This document shows, in pieces, positions 25,496 to 37,900 of a stretch of 64,000 nt of DNA. The notes under the pieces are model-generated. The model did no database searches. It saw only the letters and a program-made list of their open reading frames with translations, and had not been told where the DNA came from. This DNA comes from Lonicera japonica (taxonomy: Eukaryota > Streptophyta > Magnoliopsida > Dipsacales > Caprifoliaceae), in the NCBI GenBank assembly GCA_021464415.1, contig CM038463.1, positions 1,736,001-1,800,000 of the forward strand, written 5' to 3'. The stretch's first letter is position 1. Every line of letters begins with the position of its first letter. A program made the position numbers and the translations under genes.

Positions 25496-26057
25496 AACCA
25501 GCATCACGTTGTTGGTTGTATATATATATATATATGTAGCACCTTTACAGTTCAGTGCCAGCATATTTCAGGTGTAGCATTGAGGTATGCATACGTATCT
25601 GCTCGCCATTTCAACTTGTCATACCGGGTGGTAATAAATCTTGTACCCATGGTGTTGGGGGTAATACTTGTGATGCCTTTTAGAAGTAATGCTTATATAT
25701 TTATGGGTCAAATAGAAAGTCGTTTGTGCAATAAATTCCTGGCAATTGGTGTGTCAATAGTTCCACTATAATAGAGGCATGTATTGTTACATAGTTGTAT
25801 TGTGATACCAAGAACAATCCAGTTATTATATGTTTCCTTGATTTTAATTTATCTTTCCCCCTTTTTGTGGTTATATCTTCATTGCTCTTCCCAACTAGTG
25901 GTTGATTCAAGCCATAAACAGAAGAAATTGCATTCCTTTAGATATATAAATAATGTTTATAACAGATGCATAACCAAACCAAAATTGGCACACAACACAA
26001 CTCTGATGCAAACTTAAACATAACAAACATAAGATTAACCATTTGTGCCGCCTCATT
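25496..26057. other. Shared 3' region between convergent SWN and SMP-30-like genes
   Basis: The two stop codons are 562 bases apart on opposite strands. A plus-strand AATAAA at 25730-25735 is a plausible poly(A) signal for SWN, about 235 bases after its stop. No clear minus-strand signal was picked. A (TA)n run occurs at 25521-25536. Confidence 0.5.
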
Positions 26058-29000
26058 CTAGGAAGAAAAAACTGCCTCAACTAGAACATGCTTCTTCTTA
26101 GGGTACCCCATACCAAACAAGTGGTTGACATATACTTTCCCATCCTTCACCGTAGTTGCTGTCGCAATACGGTGGCTGAGCCCAGGGGATTTCCCCACAA
26201 CTCTCGCACTCTCCCAATCATCGGTACTCTCAACCAATCTAGTGGCGGGGTTACCAGCAACAAGAAGTTTTGTTGAAGACAAAAGCTCTAGACCATCGCC
26301 AAATGACAAGGGACCATCAGGTAATTTCACCAGCTTAATTTCATTGTCCTTCATGTTAATCTTGAAAAGATTACCGGTGAAAGTATGAATAACTAGTAAG
26401 TAGCCATTTGGATGATAGACAATTCCATTAAGCGCAAACAAGTTCTTGTACCACTCTTTGGGTGTGAAGAGGGGGCTGGTTATGGTGTCTAGATATTCTC
26501 CGGTCGGCCCAACCTTCCAAATCTTACTCCCTTTCACATCTGTAACATATGCATTACCTTCGGAATCCACTGCTACATCATCTGCAAATGTTTTCTCAGG
26601 TCCTACATGATTGAAACGTAGGCCATTTTCAATGTTGGGATGGTGAAGAAAATGATAATAAGCAAGTTACACAAGAAGATCATTGCTGTGTGTATAACAT
26701 ATCCTTAGAACGTCTATTTCAACTCTAAGTGCAAGGCAGCATCTAATCGTGCAACTGGTGTGAGATTCAAAATTGAGACCACGAATATTGTGATGAGATT
26801 TTTTTATTTTTTTAATTATTATTAGTTTTTAATGTATACTATCAGGTCAAGGTTGTTGGCCAACGGCACAGTTGATGGCTTGATGCTATAATTTATGAGG
26901 GAAGGAGGAATAATTGAGCGGCTGAGATTACCAAGTAAGTTGCCGGAATCTTTTGGTCGACATACATACGTGAACCGACCATACTAAAAGTTGGCAGGCC
27001 ATATACTTCGTCACTCTGCCCATTTGAAAATTGTGCCAGGTAGGTAAGCAGGTAGGTACTCATCGACTGTAACAAAACTAGGAATTTTATCAGATGATGA
27101 TAGGTAGATTTTATGTGCAACAAAGCATTTTTGGAAACGGGACATTTGAAGAATGATTCTATAAGCGTAAGTCGACTTTTAGGATCGCCCTCATGGTTAG
27201 TTTGAATCTATTTTCATAAATAATATATATATATATAGGAGAAGGATCTCAAGTACACTACTCTTTTGGTCATTAAATACTAACCAACTATTTTAAAGAG
27301 GCAAATAAATAAAATTTTTTAATTAAATTTGATAAAGATCATCCTCACCAAAATTCATGTAAAAATTCAATCAAAAAAAGGACTAATTAATTAAATATCT
27401 AAAATTTTAACAGCTAAACATGCGCATTTATCATGTTTTTGCTAACTCACCTCCCGATCGAATATTTTGATGAAATTTTGTGAAGAAAATCTACTAACCA
27501 TGAAGATATTTTCACCAAGTTTCATCAAAAAAATTCATCCGTTTATCCTTTCAAAACAATTGGTCCGTATTTATAGATCAGAAAAATTGTCCTTTTATGA
27601 TCCTTTCCAATTGAGGAGAAATGTAGATCAATCTCAACTTAACATGTCCTTAAAGTACAAGTTGACTTTATTATGAACAAAAATAATAATCCCTCTACGT
27701 ATGAAAAATCGTGCCTATTTTATATGTATTAAAAATATATTACTTTTATAAATAAGTTGTTAATTTACACCTTTTAAGGCACATATTAATATGATATTTT
27801 TAAAGAAAATATAACATTTTTTTATGGTCCTATTTAAGTAGATTTTATTTTTTTAATTTATATTATAAGATATGCGAATCAACTTTTACGTACATTCCCT
27901 AAATATTTATGTTTGTAATAAAACATAATGTCAAAATTCAATGTACAGAGGTTCCGGTAGACCTTGGACTCCAATAATTCAATGCGGCAGCGCATGTCAG
28001 TATGTGACACACGAATATTTACAGGCCGCCTAAATTGGTTGAAACATTTGATCCTCCTAAATTTGTTCGCCTATCACGTGCGAAATGTCAGGATATTTAA
28101 GTTAATTTTCTTCTTTTTTTTCCGGCCAAAAGATAGCCAAAACAAAATATTATTACCATTTAGTCAACAAACCTAGCCCTCTTAAACTTCTGCTTTCAGT
28201 AGTACATATTAAAACTTGTGATTTAATCATCCTGATAATTTTAAAATCTTCAAATTAATGAAATATTTTAAGACACCTCTTTTACATAAACGAGGCAACC
28301 AAATATAAACCTGTCTCGTCCTCGCACTTAATATAATAGGTATATATTAATATTAGTGTGTGTGTGTGTGTGAGATAAATAATATTTTAACATTTTAAAA
28401 CTATTTTGATGACACTCAAGGTGGTATTTGGTGGCTCACTTTTTTTTTTCTTTCAAATTTTAAAAATTTAACTCAAAATTAACTCTATTTTTATACTTCT
28501 CAAAATTTATTTCACTTTACTTTTACTTTCTAAAAAAATTTTTAAAACACTGTAACTTTAAATTCAAAAATCAAAATTAAATAAAAAATATATATTTAAA
28601 ACATACTCGTCGAGATCTATAAAATAAGATTCATTGTGACTATTTTTTGAAAGTTTTTTATGAGATTTTTAGTTGGTTGAAAAAAATTCAAAGAAAAACC
28701 AAATTTACTTTTCAAACATACTTCAAAATTCTAACAAACACCATCTTTTTAAAATTTGAAGAAAAAAAAAGAAAGAGAGGCAACAAACACCACCTTGATA
28801 TTTATACTCTACTATGTCCGAATTGACAAATTATTCTACTATGATTTTTATATAATTAATTAATTAATACTTAATTTGGTACGAATAAACTATGCAACTT
28901 AAAAAAGAGGTGCAGTTATGGTAATTTTGCGCAGGGCCCCCCGTCATTTAGAATAACAATAACCAATTTACTCATTAATTAATAGACCTTCTACGTATTA

Positions 29001-29745
29001 TGAGTTAAAAAAAGTTTCCTATTAGCTCAAGTGCTGGAAAGGAAATTAAAACAAGCTCGGACTTATTGTAAGGTAAACTAATTAATAGTGTTACATATTT
29101 GTCTGTCAGTACCGATTAACTGAAAATGAAATTCTGACACTTTTGATTCGAGTTTTCCTTTATTATATACAATTTTAAATTTATATTAAAAATCATGTAT
29201 AATTAATTTATCAATTGGCTGAATTGGACGGGTTTCAAACTATTAAATTATAGATAGATTTCGAAAACGAATAAAAAAATGGAACAAAAATGTTTTACCA
29301 ACTCACCTGAGCCACTGAGTTGAGTGAGAAACAACCGCTTCCAGGATGTAAAATCATAGGCCGCCAGTGCACTGTATCGATTCCCGAACACATCACTCAC
29401 CGCCACCAGCACCCGATTTCTCGGCCGATCAATTATGAAACCAAGCGATGCGTTTCCGGCCAAGTCAACGTCCTTCACCACCGGGATTTCTTTTAGAACA
29501 CTCCCCGGAGATTCATCTTCGGGAACCGAGATCTGTCCTAAACCGCCTTCCATAAAACCGACGATGAATCGACGGTTGAGATCATCCCATTTAGTGCACT
29601 CGCGGAGCCAGCCGGTGCTATGATACTCGTAGACGTGGCTTGTGGGCTTGGCCGTCTCGAGTTTAATGAGCAAACCGATAGGGATAGCTGAGAGGAGAGC
29701 AAGGAAGATGAAAAACTTGGCGGAACAAAAGAATGAAAAAGCCAT
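26058..29745 (-). CDS. SMP-30/strictosidine-synthase-like beta-propeller protein with N-terminal membrane anchor
   Basis: Two exons on the minus strand, 29745-29307 and 26602-26058, join in phase (a one-base overhang completed by the second exon) to give 327 aa, normal for this plant group of calcium-dependent phosphotriesterase-like proteins. Residues about 8-28 form a hydrophobic segment, consistent with a signal anchor into the secretory pathway. Propeller motifs include FADDVAVDSEGNAYVTD just after the junction, then SKIWKVGPTGEYL, NGIVYHPNGYLLVIHTF and GDGLEL. The substrate is unknown; relatives include strictosidine synthase, but the catalytic residue of true strictosidine synthase was not verified, so no enzyme activity is claimed. 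The 2.7-kb intron is AT-rich and carries a MITE. Donor G|GTGAGT and acceptor TGTAG|G are canonical. The gene converges with SWN. Confidence 0.9.
28416..28798. mobile_element. MITE in the intron of the SMP-30-like gene
   Basis: The ends are inverted: TCAAGGTGGTATTTGGTGGC on the left and AACAAACACCACCTTGA on the right. The arms continue as T-rich and A-rich tracts that pair for about 50 bases. The interior is AT-rich without coding potential. No target duplication could be fixed, so the superfamily is open. Confidence 0.65.
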
Positions 29746-29815
29746 GATAAGAGAGAGATATAAATATGAAGGATTTTTGGAAATAGAGAGTTAGAGAGTT
29801 AGAGACTCCTCCCTA

Positions 29816-29822
29816 CTTTATA
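29816..29822 (-). promoter_or_regulatory. Probable TATA box of the SMP-30-like gene
   Basis: TATAAAG on the minus strand lies about 70 bases upstream of the ATG at 29745, giving room for a transcription start near 29787 and a short 5' UTR. Confidence 0.45.
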
Positions 29823-31973
29823 GATAGATATAGAATATAGATATAGATATTTAATTTTGATCTTGAAAAAGTAAAGAGTAGATGAAGGGTGAAAAGATAC
29901 AGGTGGGAATAAGAAAGTAGGTTGATTGGGTGATCGGGAAAAGATTCTACACCTTGGACCTTTTGGATGCAAAGCAAACTCTTTTTAAAAGATTTACATA
30001 GGCTGGGGAAAATCATTTTATTTGAAAGATTTATTTATTATTATCAGATTAAATATATTACCAAAACAATAATCACTTTAGCAAAGCATAATTCTATTTT
30101 TAAAAAAAATGACACATGTTTATAATACATTGTTTTAAGAAGTTGCACAATATTATTGTACTAAGTCGTAACTCCAACCGTTCAAAAAAATATTTTAAAT
30201 TTTAATTACATAATTATTTATTCTTTTATATATTTTTAAAATTCAAAAATCATTATTCTTTATTATATAGATTAAAAGAATATAATTTTTTTTTATCTTT
30301 TGTTCCCATTTGTCAAACCAGATTAGAGTTATTCTCAACAACTAGAGCTATACCCAAATCCTTCTTTTCATCTTGATGAATAATTTAGATTGGTCAGATA
30401 AAAAAAAAAAAAAAACTTTTCATAAAATTTAAGTTTTTCTAGCCACGCAATCACACCCACCCAGGTTTGTAATTATGGGTGGCTCACCAAGGAGACGAGG
30501 GTAACGCTTCATATGGGAATTGCTTTTTTCAACAGCTAGAAATTCTGAAATCTGAAAGAAAAAAAAAACACAACAGAGTTGCTTCTCTCTCCCAATGGGA
30601 GTGTGCTACCATACTCTCAGCTAGTATTCATGATTGGTCCTTCAAGTATATAATGTCCCTTTCTTCTTGGGTTGTTTCCCTTCCTCATGCTCTTTCTCCT
30701 CTTCTTGCTGAAGATTTTCCCTCTACTATGTCGATTAAGCTTGTATTTTCCTTTAGCTTGTTCATTTGTGATCTTTTTGGATTTCCAAAAAGTACACTTA
30801 ATAATAATATGGAAAATGCTGCGATAAAAGACTGTAAGTTTTAATAATCTTACCGACAATTTTCAACCCCTCATTTTATCTTATTAAAATAGAGACATGT
30901 TAAGAGAAACTCAAATTTGAGAGATGCGTTTTCCTTATTCACAGGTAGAACATATTTGCATGAGTTATATACTTTTACACCAATTCAAATTTCTTACTCC
31001 AATTCATAGAAGGATGCAGGGTTGGATTGGTTTAGATCTTTTGTTTTAACAATCAATTAAAAATAAAGAGTATAAATAATAGCAAATTTTGTTCTATATT
31101 ACACTTAAGACAAAATAAATGAATGGGTTGTTTTTTAATTTTTTTTCATTGTACCATACTTTTACTCAACACATTGAAGGCTTCTTTTACAAATTTTTTG
31201 GCCATTTTTTTTTTTTAAATGACCATCGCTAGAGTTTAAGCAAGGTTTTCAATAACCAACAATAGTCTAGGTAGCGATTGCTGACAATAAATTGATTCAT
31301 TTTTTCAAAGGTGATGTATTTTATGGAGATTATTCATTATACCCATATTTTTTTACCATACTTATACTCCTACAATGTAACGGAAGTAGGCCTAAATCTT
31401 CCATTTTTTTAAAAGAAGAAAAGAAAAGAGGGATTTGTTAATAAATCAAAAATTCATTAATTATGATTTTTTTGCTCTATTATTATATCCCAACAACAAC
31501 GTAATATTATAAACAAAAACTTCAAAGATTTTTATAAGAATTTAACTATCTTAATTAAAGGTTGTTTTATGATTCAATGGTTCAATTGATGTTCAAAATT
31601 TTAATATAGAAGTGGGGTACACTTTAATATAGAACTGGAATATGGATGGAATTTGTTAAGGAACTTATTAAATAAGAAATGTTGGTGGGACTTTGTATAA
31701 ATACACAGAAATTTGATTTCCTTTGCACGGATGTTCTAGTTTTCCTTTCCTAATTCAACAAGGATTCTGTTTGTGGCTCTAATTGAGTCGGTAAGTCTTT
31801 AAACTTACAGAGGTCTGTTACCGTAGCAATGTCCTAATAATATTACTTAGGTCTCGGACTAAAACTACAAACAGTACACAGCCGTCCTCTACTCAAATGT
31901 ACCACAATAATTAAATGGCATAAAACACTGCTTTGCTTTAGCTAATTTTCTAAAATAAATAATGATCCAATGA
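29823..31973. other. Intergenic region, no gene seen
   Basis: The stretch is AT-rich, with poly(A) and poly(T) runs near 30400 and 31210. A 121-codon plus-strand frame at 30479-30844 has no recognisable motif and low-complexity composition, so it is not called. The right end should include the 3' UTR of the minus-strand CMT3 gene. Confidence 0.5.
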
Positions 31974-34900
31974 CTAATTATCCTCATCTACGTCTGAAGA
32001 AGTAGACTCTAAAATAGGAAATTTGTTAGGAAGACGAAGTAAAGGCCCTTCACTGCATGAACCTTTAGATGCCAAAGCCAATGCATATCCCAATGCTCGT
32101 GCAGCTGGAACAGCAACTGCATTCCCAACTTGAATGTATCTAAACCATTTCCAAGAAAATTGAAGTTAGAGGAACACTTGCATTACATTGCATTCTAAAG
32201 ACAAGTTTTATGCTTTTAAAAATAGATGACGTAAAACAATCTTTGAAATGTAAGTATGTTAAGACACTGTTTTATTTGAGAAATGGCTTGTCATTTATTA
32301 AAGGTTGTAAATAGTATTTCGATTCCCTAGCCTGGAATAGCATAAAGATGTAAAGGCAAAAGATTGCCCGTATGTTTTATATTGATTACCTTTGCACCTT
32401 CTATATTACAAACTTTTGTCTGTTATTATCCAATATTGAGAAAGATGTATGCGAGCAGGTCTTCAAATAGACATGTTATAAGTTGTAAATAGTTAAAGAG
32501 AAAATAGATAGTAGGACTTGATTTTTCTTCCCACATTGGAGTAGTAGTCTTTGTGTTAGGAGTCTTGGGATGTATATATATGTGTAAGTGCTTCTTCTAA
32601 TAAATGAACAATCCTTCCCATTATACATTACATGGTATCAGAGGGATTAGGGTTTTGTTCCTTGGTCTGCTATTTGACAGCAGTTTGCTAGGCAGTGCCT
32701 AGGGTTTCCAATTTCTATATTTTGGTTTAGCAATCCAAAGTGCTTGTTTAACCTCACCTCCGGCCTAGGGAGGAGCACCATCCACCGTCTAGGCCTCGCC
32801 CAAACGCCGGCATCAAAACGAGCAGCGCGTGGCCCTCACGCGCCACCACAAGAAGTCCGACGCCGGCCCACGCGCCGGCGCGTCACAGCTCCGTTCAACC
32901 TCCGGCCACCGCCGTTGGCTTCGTCTTAGCTTCTACAGTACATATATGTGCTTGGTTTGGTTCAGTTCATCTTCATTTGGCGTAGATCTGAATTTGGCTG
33001 GCGTTTTAGCCTTCCTCGTGTAGTTTCTGCACATCCAAATCTGATGTACACTTGTTTCCAGGCCCGAAACAGTTTCTAGCAGCTGTTTGTTCGGGTTTCG
33101 TGCTTTGTGGTTACTGGTTAGTTTGTTCATTGCTTTATTCGTGCATTATAGTTTGTGGTTGGTTCGCTTCTCGCTATCGACTATAATTTTATTTGTTCTT
33201 GTGTACTTTACAAATAAAATTATTTGAATCATGACTGATAAAAAGGCAACAATTGTTTCGGATGTAATTTCGGTGATGTCAAAAATCACTGACCACAAGC
33301 TTAATGGCTCTAATTACCTGGATTGGAGTAAAACAGTTCGAATTTATCTGCGAAGTATTGACAAAGATGATCATATGATTGATGATCCACCCTCCGATGA
33401 CTCTAGGCAGACATGGTTAAGAGAAGATGCTCGATTATTCTTGCAGATACGAAATTCTATTGAAAGTGAAGTCATTAGTTTGATTAATCACTGTGAGTTG
33501 GTTAAGGAATTAATGGATTATCTGGATTTTCTTTATTCTGGGAAAGGCAACATTAATCGCATTTATGATGTTTGTAAAGCATTTTACCGTGCAGAAAAAC
33601 AGGACAAGTCCATTATGCATTATTTTATGGATTTTAAGAAAATTTACGAGGAACTTAATATGTTAATGCCGTACAGTTCTGATATAAAAGTTCAACAACG
33701 TCAGCGGGAGCAGATGGCTATCATGAGCTTTCTAGCCGGTCTTCCGTCTGAATTTGACACTGCAAAGAACCAGATCCTTTCTAGTCCTGAGTTCTCCTCT
33801 TTAGAGGATGTGTATACTAGAGTTCTACGCACAGAGGGGAATCCACCTGTTCAGACTCCTTCTATTCCGTTTAATAGTGCTCTGGTTAGTAGAAATACTG
33901 AGTGTGAACTTCGGCAACCACATTATCGGGGAGGCAACCAAGGAGGGGGATCGAACAACAATAATTTTGATACTCGTGCACATGATTCAGGAGGAGGTAT
34001 GATTCGGGGACAGGGCTCTAGTGGGATTGTATGTCATTATTGTCATACTCCAGGGCATCTGAAGCGGGATTGTAGGAAGCTTCGGTACAGGACTCAGAAA
34101 GCTCATTCGGCCCATATTGCATCTACAAATGATACGGTTGAAAAATCAGTTCTGATCCCTGCAGACGAGTTTGCCAAGTTCTCTAAATACCAAAAATCTC
34201 TAAAGTCCACATCCACTCCGGTCACCTCTGTCACTGCTATTGCCAATTCAGGTAAAACGAATACATGCCTTGTTTCCTCGTCTCCTAAATGGGTCATTGA
34301 CTCTGGAGCCACAGATCATATGTCAGGTAATACTAGTCTCTTTTCTACCTTTCAATCATATAAATCTCCTTCCAGTGTTACTTTAGCAGATGGTTCACCA
34401 TCTTCCGTTCTCGGGTCTGGAACAATCACACCAACCCCTTTACTTCCCTTATCATCTGTTTTACATTTGCCTCAATTGTCCTTTAATCTAATTTCCGTAA
34501 GCCAGCTTACTCGTACCCTAAATTGTTGTATCTCATTCTTCCCTGATTATTGTTTGTTTCAGGATCTTTTGACGAAGAAGACTATTGGTAAAGGACATGA
34601 ATCAGGAGGCCTCTACATCCTTGATACACAATTACCCAAATCCGTCGCATGTTCGGGTGTCACATCTGCTTTCCAAGCTCATTGTAGGCTTGGTCACCCA
34701 TCACTTTCTCTGCTTAAGGAGTTGTGTCCACAGTTTAGCAAAGTGTCTTCTTTAGAATGTGAGTCGTGTCGGTTTGCCAAACATCACCGTACTAGCCTTA
34801 GTCCGAGAGTCAACAAGAGAGCAAGTGCTCCATTCGAATTAGTTCATTCTGATGTTTGGGGTCCATGTCCTGTTACGTCTAAAACTGGGTTTAAGTATTT

Positions 34901-37900
34901 TGTTACTTTTGTCGATGATTATTCTCGTACAACTTGGTTATATTTAATGAAAAGTCGTTCTGAATTGTTTTCTCATTTTTGTGCATTTTGTGCTGAAATT
35001 AAAACTCAATTTGCTACTTCTGTTCATACATTACGCAGTGATAATGCCAAAGAATATTTGTCTTCATCTTTTCAAACTTACATGATCCAAAACGGTATTC
35101 TTCATCAAACTTCTTGTGTTGATACTCCATCCCAAAATGGGGTGGCGGAAAGGAAGAACAGACATCTTCTTGAAACTGCAAGAGCATTATTATTTCAAAT
35201 GCATGTTCCTAAACCTTTCTGGGCTGATGCAGTTTCCACAGCATGCTTCCTCATTAATCGAATGCCCTCATCTGTTCTTCATGGTGAAAGTCCTTACAAG
35301 GTTCTCTTTCCTAGTAAATCATTGTTTCCTATTGAACCCAAAATATTTGGTAGTACTTGCTTTGTTCGGGATGTTCGTCCACAGGTTACTAAGTTAGACC
35401 CGAAGTCTTTGAAGTGTATTTTTCTTGGGTATTCTCGTCTTCAGAAAGGATACCGGTGTTATTGTCCTAATCTTAATAAGTACCTTGTCTCAGCTGATGT
35501 TACATTCATGGAAGAAGTGTCGTATTATCCATCCTCCACTTCTGAACGTCAGGGGGAGGATGATGATGATATGTTAGTTTATACAATCGCGTCTCCTGAA
35601 CCATTTGTTGAACCAGCACCAGTCAAACCTCCCATTCATCAGGTTTACTCCAGGCGGCGACACCCTCCTGATCCATGTCTTCCACCAGCTTCTTCTTCAT
35701 CAGATTCAGTGACAAGCGATGATCTTCCTATTGCTTTACGCAAAGGTAAACGTCAATGTACGTATCCTATTTCTTCATGTGTTTCTTATGATCACTTGTC
35801 ACCTTGCTCTTATTCATTCATTGCTTCTCTTGACTCTCTATCTATTCCTAAAACTGTTCATGAGGCCATATCACATCCTGGATGGCGAAAAGCCATGTTA
35901 GAGGAAATGGATGCTTTAGATAAGACTGGTACATGGGACTTGGTCACTTTACCTGCAGGGAAACAGGCTATCGGATGCAAATGGGTGTTTACCGTCAAGG
36001 TCAATCCTGATGGGTCTATTGCTCGTTTAAAAGCTCGCCTTGTTGCTAAGGGATATGCTCAGACCTATGGTGTAGATTATTCTGATACTTTTTCGCCTGT
36101 TACTAAATTAACATCTGTCAGGTTATTTATATCTTTGGCAGCTACTCATCGTTGGCCTTTGCATCAACTAGATATCAAAAATGCTTTCCTTCACGGTGAT
36201 CTTCAGGAAGAGGTCTATATGGAGCAACCACCTGGGTTTGTTGCTCAGGGGGAGTATGGAAAAGTCTGTCATCTTCGAAAATCTTTGTATGGCTTGAAAC
36301 AGAGTCCTCGTGCTTGGTTTGGAAAATTTAGCCAAGTCATTGAGACGTTTGGCATGGCAAAAAGCAGTGTTCTAAAAATCGGCAAAAATCGGCGATAAAT
36401 CGGCGATTTATCGGGAATCAGCAGTGTGCCGATCGAATTTGGCTTGATCGGTTCAATTTATCGGACGAGGATAAATCGGCAATTTATCGGCAATTTATCG
36501 CCGATAAATCCCGATAAATAGCGATCGGCGATAAATTGAAAGGTTTGTTTTTTAACGTTGCCAAATCAAACGACAACGTTTTTCAAACCCAAACCCTATT
36601 CGTTCTCCTCACTCGACGACTCCCACACATCGCCGTTCCTCTCTCTATCTCGCACTCTCACTCTCGCCGTTCCTCTCTCTCTCTCTCACACCAGACGTCG
36701 AGCTCCTCTTTCTATCTCTCACTCGTCCTCAACCTCAACGTCGAGCTCCTCTCTATCTCTCACTCGCCGTTCCTCTCCCACTCGACACCTGCTCAGTCGA
36801 CTGCCGCACCCTCTCCCACTCGACACTTGCTGCTCTGCCTTGCCTGCTCTGTTTGGACGAGTGAAGGACAAGTAAGGTACTATGGGTTTGACATTCTTTG
36901 CGTTATTTGTTGAAATTCTATTACGGTTTGCTGCTCTGCCTTGCCTGCTCTGCCTTTCTATTACGGTTTGCTGTTTCTAGAAATTCTGTTTCAGTTTGAT
37001 TTATCCTTTTGGTTAATTACTTAATTGCTATATAGAAGATGATATTTGAAAAAAATTAGGGTGTGATATTTGAAGATTCCGATAAGGAAATTCTGTTGAA
37101 AGAAATTCTGTTGCTCTTTGCTGCTATCTGCTGGACTGCTGCAGTGCTGCTCCGTTTGATTATTTTTTTTTTCAAAATTCGAATAGAATTCTCTCTCTCT
37201 GCTGCTCTGTTTCATTCTGCTGCTATCTGCTGCTCTTTGCTGCAAATTTCGAATTCTCTCTGTCAATCTGCTGCTTTGTTTCGAATTGTCAAGTAATTTT
37301 AATCCGATTTTGTGTAGTATGAATACGACTTCTTCTTCAGCCGCATCTAATTCGTCAACGGCATCGGCCACTAGCACCCGCTTGAAACCCGATTCAACTA
37401 ATATTGGGTGGGACTATGCGACTGAAGTAAAACCGGGGAATAGCATCCAAGTCAAGTGTAAATTGTGTGGAAAGGAGATGTCGGGTGGGATATATCGAAT
37501 CAAGCAACACATCGCCCACATCTCCGGAAATGTAAGTAAGTGTCCAAAGTCTACCAAAGAAGATCAATAAAAGTGTGCAAAAGACTTGATGGCTTCAAAA
37601 CACAAGAAGTTAGAAAAGAGAAAACATGAAAATGAAGTTAGGTCGGAAGTGCAAATTAATGTTATTGATGAAGAAGATGAAGGAGAGTTGGGTTCAAGGA
37701 AAAATCCTCACTACCTTGGGCCAATTGATAGATATGCTAGCAAAATAAATTCGGATTCTTCAATGGGTGAAGCGAAAAAGATGCGGCAATCGAACTTGAA
37801 TGAAACACTTTTTAAAGAAAGAACACATAGTGTGCATCAAATTTTAGCAAGATGGGTATACGAGTCCGGGATTCCATTCAATGCAATTGATAATGATAGT

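Noticed and set aside
26893..27123. A possible middle exon of the SMP-30-like gene (frame with YGLPTFSMVGSRMYVDQKIP)
   Set aside because: The flanking exons already join in phase to a family-typical sequence (GSGPEKTFADD) and length; adding this piece would insert unrelated residues.
27230..28400. Regulatory RNA or conserved intronic gene in the SMP-30-like intron
   Set aside because: Only AT-rich sequence and a (TG)n run near 28357-28372 are visible; nothing supports an RNA gene.
30479..30844. 121-codon plus-strand frame
   Set aside because: No motif, no splice or expression context, and a low-complexity Lys/Ser composition in AT-rich intergenic DNA.
37532..37573. A 42-base intron that would remove the hAT stop codon
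   Set aside because: It has GT-AG ends and is in frame, but is below the size usual for plant introns and would remove the last Cys of the BED finger. Kept only as an alternative.
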